From Lateolabrax maculatus (lineage: Eukaryota > Chordata > Actinopteri > Acropomatiformes > Lateolabracidae), in contig CM062209.1 in assembly GCA_031216445.1 (NCBI GenBank), positions 25,166,501-25,230,500 on the forward strand: a stretch of 64,000 nucleotides of DNA. Direction: 5' to 3'. The position numbers and the translations under genes were made by a program. The notes under the pieces are model-generated. The model had not been told where the DNA came from and made no database searches. It saw nothing but the letters and a program-made list of their open reading frames with translations. Below are positions 57,574-64,000 of this stretch, piece after piece (the stretch's first letter is position 1; each line of letters starts with the position of its first letter).

Positions 57574-57873
57574 ATGACCGCAGTTTGGTACAACTGCCTC
57601 CTCTTGAAGAGCAGGACCCTCACAGAGCACGAGAAGACGAATCTGGACCACGTCGGCATCAGCTACATCGCAAGCGAAGAATATGTACTGATAGGACCCA
57701 AGGACGGAGATTTCACGAGACCCATGAGCGTAGAGCTCACACACTACCATCATCTTGACAACCTGTTAGCCATGATGGCATGCTACGTGGACCCGAATGT
57801 CAAAAGCGTCTCTGACTATCCTGTGAGACACGTGCAACTCACATCAGTGCGGCGACCTGGCTACACGCCCTGA
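57574..57873 (+). CDS. Small unrecognised ORF
   Basis: 99 residues (MTAVWYNCLL), the last gene of the + strand run; poly(A) signal at 58150-58155. It has balanced composition and looks folded, with no transmembrane segment or motif. A CTG/GCT repeat (57448-57470) lies in the gap before it. The function is unknown. Confidence 0.55.
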   Translation: MTAVWYNCLLLKSRTLTEHEKTNLDHVGISYIASEEYVLIGPKDGDFTRPMSVELTHYHHLDNLLAMMACYVDPNVKSVSDYPVRHVQLTSVRRPGYTP

Positions 57874-57964
57874 ACCAACGTCTGCTGTTGTTAGCACGAG
57901 GGGTGCAGCGTGACGATCTGAGATGTAGAGAAAGTGATGTTGAGACGTTGCAAGGTTCAAGACC

Positions 57965-58060
57965 GAGGTCCTGTTTGTAGATACCGGCGCCGATACAACT
58001 TCACAGCCAAGAGAGGGTCATGTTATTCAAGCAACTTGACTCGGGCTTCCCATGCAGACC
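57965..58060 (+). pseudogene. Relic copy of part of the 50414 gene
   Basis: About 95 bases here match 51417-51515 of the 50414 gene, for example taccggcgccgatacaactt against taccagcgtcggtacaactt, and the shared words tgttattcaagca and ctcgggctt. Small indels break the frame. Identity by eye is roughly 80%. Flanking sequence does not clearly match. It is either a degraded local duplication or a recombination scar. Confidence 0.7.
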
Positions 58061-58399
58061 ACTTTGAATTTTCATGAATTCTAGCAGGCTGCCCACACTC
58101 ACTCACTCACTCACTCACTCTACAGGATGTATAATGAAAATGTCGTCTGAATAAATGTACTGCTGAAAACACGCCTGTGTCTGTCTGTGTCTATCTTTTA
58201 TTGACCCTGCAAGCTAGCCGCATTACACATTACACTTGAGTGCGCAGCCACCGACTGTAAAATAATCAGGTTTTTTTTTTTTTTTTGTGTAACTCCAGGA
58301 GAGAAACACTGCCACCTTGGTTGTGAAACAAACAGGTTTAGTTCAGGCAGGCATGTGCAGCTTCCTGCCAGCAGATGTCAGTGTGGGGGTTTGTTTGTG

Positions 58400-59317
58400 G
58401 GAGCCGCGAGTTCCCAATAACCCTTGTGTTGTCCTCTGGGTCGAGGTGACCCGGTGGCCGAAAATGTCCTTCTGTGTATGTAAATGTTGTTATGCATGAC
58501 ATTTGTGATTCTTGAAGCGGTTATCTTTTGTTTTTAGTTTGTTTCTTGACAATAGGAACAGAGTAAGAAACAGAATAAAGGAAAAGGATGACACAAACAT
58601 ATGATACATTCATATCGCAGAGCCGCTACTTTATTGTAGTAGTAGTAGTAGCAGCAGTAGTAGCAGCCCTCGCGTCGTCCTCTGGGTAGATGTGACCCGG
58701 CGTCCAGAAAAAAAAAAAAACATTCCTTTGTGTGAGCAGGCGTATGTGCATGACATTTGTGATTCTTGAAGCAGTCATCTTTTGTTTCTTTTATTTTTTG
58801 TAATGATAGAAACAGAGTAAGAAACAGAATAAAGGAAATAATGACACAAACGCTTGGTATCACAGAGCCACTACTTTATTTTAGTTATCCCTTGTGTTGT
58901 CCTCTGGGTCGAGGTGACCCGGTGGCCGAAAATGTCCTTCTGTGTATGTAAATGTTGTTATGCATGACATTTGTGATTCTTGAAGCGATTATCTTTTGTT
59001 TTTAGTTTGTTTCTTGACAATAGGAACAGAGTAAGAAACAGAATAAAGGAAAAGGATGACACAAACATATGATACATTCATATCGCAGAGCCGCTACTTT
59101 ATCCCTTGTGTTGTCCTCTGGGTCGAGGTGACCCGGTGGCCGAAAATGTCCTTCTGTGTATGTAAATGTTGTTATGCATGACATTTGTGATTCTTGAAGC
59201 GGTTATCTTTTGTTTTTAGTTTGTTTCTTGACAATAGGAACAGAGTAAGAAACAGAATAAAGGAAAAGGATGACACAAACATATGATACATTCATATCGC
59301 AGAGCCGCTACTTTATT

Positions 59318-59351
<34 letters not shown>

Positions 59352-59595
59352 CAGTAGTAGCAGCCCTGGCGTCGTCCTCTGGGTCGATGTGACCCGGCGT
59401 CAAAAAAAAAAAACAACAAAAAAAACATTCCTTTGTGTGAGCAGGCGTATGTGCATGACATTTGTGATTCTTGAAGCAGTCATCTTTTGTTTTCTTTTAT
59501 TTTTTTTAATGATAGAAACAGAGTAAGAAACAGAATAAAGGAAATAATGACACAAACGCTTGGTATCACAGAGCCACTACTTTATTTTAGTTATC
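58400..59595. repeat. Tandem repeats that each begin with a fish piggyBac-like terminus
   Basis: Two related units in the order A-B-A-A-B, A about 215 bases and B about 250-270. Each begins with cccttgtgttgtcctctggg (A, at about 58421, 58886 and 59103) or a diverged form (B, at about 58665 and 59363) and goes on gtcgaggtgacccgg. Each also shares the 3' words gacatttgtgattcttgaag, agagtaagaaacagaataaa and cagagccactactttat. B units include TAG repeats and poly-A runs. The CCCTTGTGTTGTC...GGGTC...GACCC start is the terminal sequence widely seen on piggyBac-like elements in teleost genomes (from memory). No transposase is seen. Confidence 0.8.
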
Positions 59596-59622
59596 CATTG
59601 TTTTAGTTCAGTTCAGTTCAAT

Positions 59623-60352
59623 TCAGTTGTGTACATTTCGCCGGGACCATCTCTGTATGGCGTCGCACGTGCCGACGGGGTGCGAGCAGACCTGGATCGT
59701 CTGAGCATCGTTGAAGCCGTCGTCCCAGCAGAACTCTTCCGTGCAGGGGATGAGGCCGCCACCGCCAACGCCGCCGCCGCGTCTCAGCGCCGAACGATGC
59801 TGGACTCCTTGTCCTTTTTCTTCTTTTTCTTCTTCTTCTTCTTCTTCTTCTTCTTCTTCTTTTTCTTCTTCTTCTGCTCGTGCTCCTGCTTCTCCTGCTT
59901 CTCCTGCTTCTACTTTTCCTTCTACTTCTGCTCGTGCTTCTTCTGCTCGTGCTCCTGCTTCTCCTGCTTCTCCTGCTTCTACTTTTCCTTCTACTTCTGC
60001 TCGTGCTTCTTCTGCTCGTGCTCCTGCTTCTCCTGCTTCTACTTTTCCTTCTTCTTCGGGCTCCCCGTCCACCACGTCGTACGGCCCAAAGTCGTCGAGC
60101 GCGGAGAATGGGTTAGCGCACTGCGCCTCTATCCCGGCGTGCAATTTGGCATGCAATTTGGCGTACCTGACGACAAACTCGGGACCGTAGAGCCGGCACT
60201 GATCCGGAGACATGCGGATGAACTGGTTAAAGTTGTCAAAGTGGTCAACGAAAGCGTACATTCCCATGGCTACTAGGCACTTGCAGAGCAGAGGGTCACG
60301 TCTTTTTTTATTTTTATGCTCCCAGAGACGTTCATGTGGTCTCCAGGCAAAC

Positions 60353-60393
<41 letters not shown>

Positions 60394-60432
60394 CCTCCTC
60401 ATCATTATCATTTCTTCAGCCCCGTTCCTCAT
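59623..60432 (-). CDS. Repeat-rich acidic/polyGln protein
   Basis: 269 residues if started at 60432. A run of 12 Gln follows the start (CTG/CAG repeat, 60355-60390), then an ordered stretch of ~95 residues (YAFVDHFDNFNQFIRM...). Then come perfect repeats of EGKVEAGEAGARAEEARAEV (two and a half copies, ~60-69-base units at 59885-60055), a Glu/Lys run, and an ordered Cys-containing C-terminus (CTEEFCWDDG). The ordered ends suggest a real gene with expanded repeats, but a function cannot be given. The Met could be a later one. Confidence 0.5.
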
Positions 60433-60461
60433 CTCATCGTGTCTTATCCGTGTGTGTGTGT

Positions 60462-60497
<36 letters not shown>

Positions 60498-60934
60498 CTC
60501 ATGATCAGTTGGACATTTTCTCACTGGATGTTTTTTTGGAGGTTTCTGTTGCGCGAGTCATCATCTGCTTCTGAACATTTTCCCACTATAGGGGATTTTA
60601 TGTGTGACTCATCCCCTTCTTCTTCTTCTTCTTCTTCTTCTTCTTCCCCGCGAGCGTCGGGCCTCCGCGACCCGTCGCTCCTCTCCTTCCACTCGTCCTT
60701 CCCCTTGTCCTCCTTCTTCTTGTTCTTCTTCTTCTTCTTCTTCTTCTTCTTCTCACTGTCACTCTCTCCGCCTCCGCACGCTCTTGTGCCTCCTGCTGGC
60801 AGGAATGTGCACATAGCTGCCTGAACTGGACGGTTTTTCTCTCACGGCCACAAGGAGCCAGTGTTCTTCTCCTGGAGTTACACGGGAAATCGATTTTTAA
60901 AAGACCCCCCCTCACCCACGTTCCTCCCGCGAGC
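60433..60934. repeat. Microsatellite-rich gap
   Basis: (GT)n at 60452-60496 and TTC/CTT trinucleotide runs at 60620-60645 and 60715-60752. The ORFs drawn through these runs on either strand are repeat translations. Nothing else is supported here. Confidence 0.7.
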
Positions 60935-63460
60935 AGCGGGCCTCCGTGACCCGACGATGCGTGGCCCCTCCACTTCCCACTCGTCCTTCTCCTCGTCCTC
61001 CTACCTCTTCTCCTTCTCGCCCTCGTTCCTCCCAGTGCGCGGCGGGCCTCCGCGACCCGACGAGGCGTCGCCCCTCTCCTTCCTCACGTCCTTCGCCTCG
61101 TCCGTCTACTTCTTCTCCTTTTTTCCCCTCTCCTCTTTGCCTTTCTCGCTGTCCCTCCGCACGCCCTCGTTATTCCCGGCGCACGACCGGCCTCCGTGAC
61201 CCGACGAGGCGTGGCTCCTCCACTTTCCACTCGTCCTTCGCCTCGTCCTCCTACCTCTTCTCCTTCTCGCCCTCGTTCCTCCCAGCGCGCGGCGGGCCTC
61301 CACGACCCGACGAAGCGTGGCCCCTCCACTTTCCCATCGTCCTTCGCCTCGTCTTTCTACTTCTTCTCCTTTTTTCCCTCTCCTCTTCGCCTTTCTCGCT
61401 GTCCCTCGCCTGGCCTTCGTTCCTCCCGGCGCGCGGCCTGCCTCGGAGGCCCGACGAAGCGTGGCCCCTCCACTTTCCCCTCGTCCTTCGCCTCGTCCTT
61501 CTACTTCTTCTCCTTTTTTTCCCTCTCCTCTTCGCCTTTCTCGCTGTCCCTCCGCACGCCCTCGTTCCCCCCGGCGCACGGCCTGCCTCCGTGACCCGAC
61601 GAAGCGTCGCACCTCCACTTTCCCCTCGTCCTTCGCCTCGTCCTTGTACTTCTTCTCCTTTTTTTCCCTCTCCTCTTCGCCTTTCTCGCTGTCCCTCCGC
61701 ACGCCCTCGTTCCCCCCGGCGCACGGCCTGCCTCCGTGACCCGACGAAGCGTCGCCCCTCCACTTTCCCCTCGTCCTTCGCCTCGTCTTTCTACTTTTTC
61801 TCCTTTTTTCCCTCTCCTCTTCGCCTTTCTCGCTGTCCCTCGCCTGGCCCTCGTTCCCCCCGGCGCGCGGCCTGCCTCGGAGGCCCGACGAAGCGTCGCC
61901 CCTCCACTTTCCCCTCGTCCTTCGCCTCGTCTTTCTACTTTTTCTCCTTTTTTCCCTCTCCTCTTCGCCTTTCTCGCTGTCCCTCGTCTGGCCCTCGTTC
62001 CTCCCGGCGCGCGGCCTGCCTCGGAGGCCCGACGAGGCGTGGCCCCTCCACTTTCCCCTCGTCCTTCGCCTCGTCCTTGTACTTCTTCTCCTTTTTTTCC
62101 CTCTCCTCTTCGCCTTTCTCGCTGTCCCTACGCACGCCCTCGTTCCCCCCGGCGCACGGCCTGCCTCCGTGACCCGACGAAGCGTCGCCCCTCCACTTTC
62201 CCCTCGTCCTTCGCCTCGTCTTTCTACTTTTTCTCCTTTTTTCCCTCTCCTCTTCGCCTTTCTCGCTGTCCCTCGCCTGGCCCTCGTTCCCCCCGGCGCG
62301 CGGCCTGCCTCGGAGGCCCGACGAAGCGTCGCCCCTCCACTTTCCCCTCGTCCTTCGCCTCGTCTTTCTACTTTTTCTCCTTTTTTCCCTCTCCTCTTCG
62401 CCTTTCTCGCTGTCCCTCGTCTGGCCCTCGTTCCTCCCGGCGCGCGGCCTGCCTCGGAGGCCCGACGAGGCGTGGCCCCTCCACTTTCCCCTCGTCCTTC
62501 GCCTCGTCCTTGTACTTCTTCTCCTTTTTTTCCCTCTCCTCTTCGCCTTTCTCGCTGTCCCTCCGCACGCCCTCGTTCCCCCCGGCGCACGGCCTGCCTC
62601 CGTGACCCGACGAAGCGTGGCCCCTCCACTTTCCCCTCGTCCTTCGCCTCGTCCTTCTACTTCTTCTCCTTTTTTCCCTCTCCTCTTCGCCTTTCTCGCT
62701 GTCCCTCCGCACGCCCTCGTTCCCCCCGGCGCACGGCCTGCCTCCGTGACCCGACGAAGCGTGGCACCTCCACTTTCCCCTCGTCCTTCGCCTCGTCCTT
62801 CTACTTCTTCTCCTTTTTTCCCTCTCCTCTTCGCCTTTCTCGCTGTCCCTCCGCACGCCCTCGTTCCCCCCGGCGCACGGCCTGCCTCCGTGACCCGACG
62901 AAGCGTCGCACCTCCACTTTCCCCTCGTCCTTCGCCTCGTCCTTGTACTTCTTCTCCTTTTTTTCCCTCTCCTATTCGCCTTTCTCGCTGTCCCTCCGCA
63001 CGCCCTCGTTCCTCCCGGCGCGCGGCCTGCCTCGGAGGCCCGACGAGGCGTGGCACCTCCACTTTCCCCTCGTCCTTCGCCTCGTCCTTCTACTTCTTCT
63101 CCTTTTTTCCCTCTCCTCTTCGCCTTTCTCGCTGTCCCTCCGCACGCCCTCGTTCCCCCTGGCGCGCGGCCTGCCTCCGTGACCCGACGAAGCGTCGCAC
63201 CTCCACTTTCCCCTCGTCCTTCGCTTCGTCCTTGTACTTCTTCTCCTTTTTTTCCCTCTCCTCTTCGCCTTTCTCGCTGTCCCTCTGCACGCCCTCGTTC
63301 CTCCTGGCGCGCGGCCTGTCTCGGAGGCCCGACGAGGCGTCGCACCTCCACTTTCCCCTCGTCCTTCGCCTCGTCCTTATACTTCTTCTCCTTTTTTTTT
63401 CTCTCCTCTTCTCCTTCTCACCCTCGTTCCTCCCAGCGCCTGGCGGGCCTCGGCGACCCG
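60935..63460. repeat. ~144-base minisatellite, about 17 copies
   Basis: Unit: ccgacgaagcgtcgcccctc, then a pyrimidine-rich stretch (tcgtccttcgcctcgtcctt, ttctcctttttt), then a cgctgtccct word and a GC-rich end (ccggcgcacggcctgcctcc). Spacing of the cgacgaagcg word is 143-146 bases. Variants alternate in sets of three, giving a 433-434-base higher-order repeat (61736-62168 repeated at 62169-62601). Both strands are open for long distances because the unit lacks stops, but the products are only the repeat, so no gene is called. Confidence 0.9.
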
Positions 63461-64000
63461 ATGAGAGAGTCCGGTGGGACAAAAGAAGTCCAGTCGGACA
63501 GATGAAAATTTCTGGTGAGACAAATGAGAAAAAAAAAAAAGTCAGATAGATGAAAGAACCTTGGTCGGAGAACTGAGAGAGCCCAGTGGGACAAAAGAAG
63601 TCCGGTCGGACAGGTGAACATTTCTGGTGGGACAAATGAGGAAAAAAAAAAAAAAAAGTCAGAAGAACCCTGGTCGGAGAAATGAGAGAGCCCGGTGGGA
63701 CAAAAGAAGTCCGGTCGGACAGATGAACATTTCTGGTGGGACAAATGAGAAAAAAAAGAAAAAAAAGTCAGATAGGATGAAAAAACCCTGGTCGGAGAAA
63801 TGAGAGAGCCCGGTGGGACAAAAGAAGTCCGGTCGGACAGATGAACATTTCTGGTGGGACAAATGAGGGGAAAAAAAAAAAAAAAAAAAAGTCAGAAGAA
63901 CCCTGGTCGGAGAAATGAGAGAGCCCGGTGGGACAAAAGAAGTCCGGTGGGACAGATGAACATTTCTGGTGGGACAAATGAGAAAAAAAAGAAAAAAAAA
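63461..64000. repeat. Right array of GGTCGGAC / GGTGGGAC motifs
   Basis: Tandem units of about 109-119 bases. Each holds gtccggtcggacagatgaac (for example at 63600, 63709 and 63828), then tggtgggacaaatgag, an A-rich run of 10-20 bases, a gtcagat word, and ctggtcggagaaatgagaga. GTCCGGTCGGAC is a dyad (GTCCG/CGGAC arms around GT). The same words, in the same polarity, occur at 247-330. The array runs off the window. Confidence 0.9.

Noticed and set aside
59560..60276. 238-codon + strand frame with long Phe/Cys/Ser runs
   Set aside because: It is the mirror of the Glu/Ala repeats in the - strand gene and has no start context or ordered domain.
61106..63351. Long overlapping open frames of 300-500 codons on both strands
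   Set aside because: They are translations of the ~144-base minisatellite, which has no stop codons in several frames. The products are the repeat unit only, with no ordered part.
1..64000. CRISPR array
   Set aside because: The motif arrays have no constant repeat with unique spacers of even length; spacers are themselves repeated.
1..64000. piggyBac transposase gene
   Set aside because: No open frame shows transposase-like size and Asp-rich catalytic blocks or a terminal zinc ribbon of that type. Its absence in this window does not exclude it elsewhere.
1..64000. DNA polymerase, helicase, primase or terminase
   Set aside because: No Walker A motif (GxxxxGK[ST]) or polymerase motifs such as DTD or YGD were found in the long frames. 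They must lie outside the window if this is a full genome.

Overview
The window looks like a large part of an alloherpesvirus-type genome (the fish and amphibian branch of the herpesviruses). It is either an exogenous virus or a copy living in a teleost chromosome. The support is: a ~1140-residue protein at 21442-24861 with the size, composition and setting of the alloherpesvirus major capsid protein; a divergent ~760-residue partner and a small ORF beside it, in the same order as the conserved allo37 / small ORF / capsid block; a nuclease plus four-helix membrane protein pair resembling the IcHV1 ORF60-ORF59 / CyHV-3 ORF80-ORF81 pair; an OTU-protease giant; and dense gene packing on both strands with AATAAA signals between gene ends. 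No DNA polymerase, helicase, primase or terminase lies in the window, so much of the genome is outside it.

Layout. 1-380: array of a TCCGACCG motif. 387-2061: three-exon zinc/RING gene. 2343-11781: coiled-coil protein, three unrecognised proteins, and an 899-residue protein with an acidic aromatic tail. 12464-17767: divergent pair followed by a + strand gene run. 18364-25594: allo37-like, small acidic ORF, major capsid, small membrane/coiled protein. 25595-31400: tandem repeats and a spliced, low-complexity, zinc-containing gene on the - strand, then a second TCCGACCG array. 31410-37612: Cys-rich protein, unrecognised divergent partner, 964-residue protein. 38180-52274: OTU giant, helical protein, 2129-residue tegument-size protein, and a gene touching it by an ATGA overlap whose frame breaks near its 3' end. 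52710-57873: FEN1/XPG-type nuclease, PD-(D/E)XK nuclease, four-helix membrane protein, a GADD34/ICP34.5-type PP1-recruiting protein, a small ORF. 57965-64000: a relic of the 50414 gene, repeats starting with a fish piggyBac-like terminus, a repeat-rich CDS, a ~144-bp minisatellite, and a terminal array of the GTCGGAC motif.

Genes with readable jobs fall into capsid building (major capsid protein and perhaps neighbours), DNA processing (FEN1-like, PD-(D/E)XK, possibly an ssDNA-binding protein), ubiquitin control (two spliced zinc/RING-type genes, OTU protease) and host translation control (PP1 recruiter).

The most unusual features are the PP1-recruiting ORF; the piggyBac-terminus-like repeats, which recall the Teratorn type of transposon-herpesvirus fusion in teleosts; and a short dyad motif shared by four separate arrays. 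Long microsatellites, phase-consistent short introns, a gene relic and a frame break would fit residence in a host genome, but most reading frames are intact. The sequence alone does not decide between an exogenous virus and an integrated copy.
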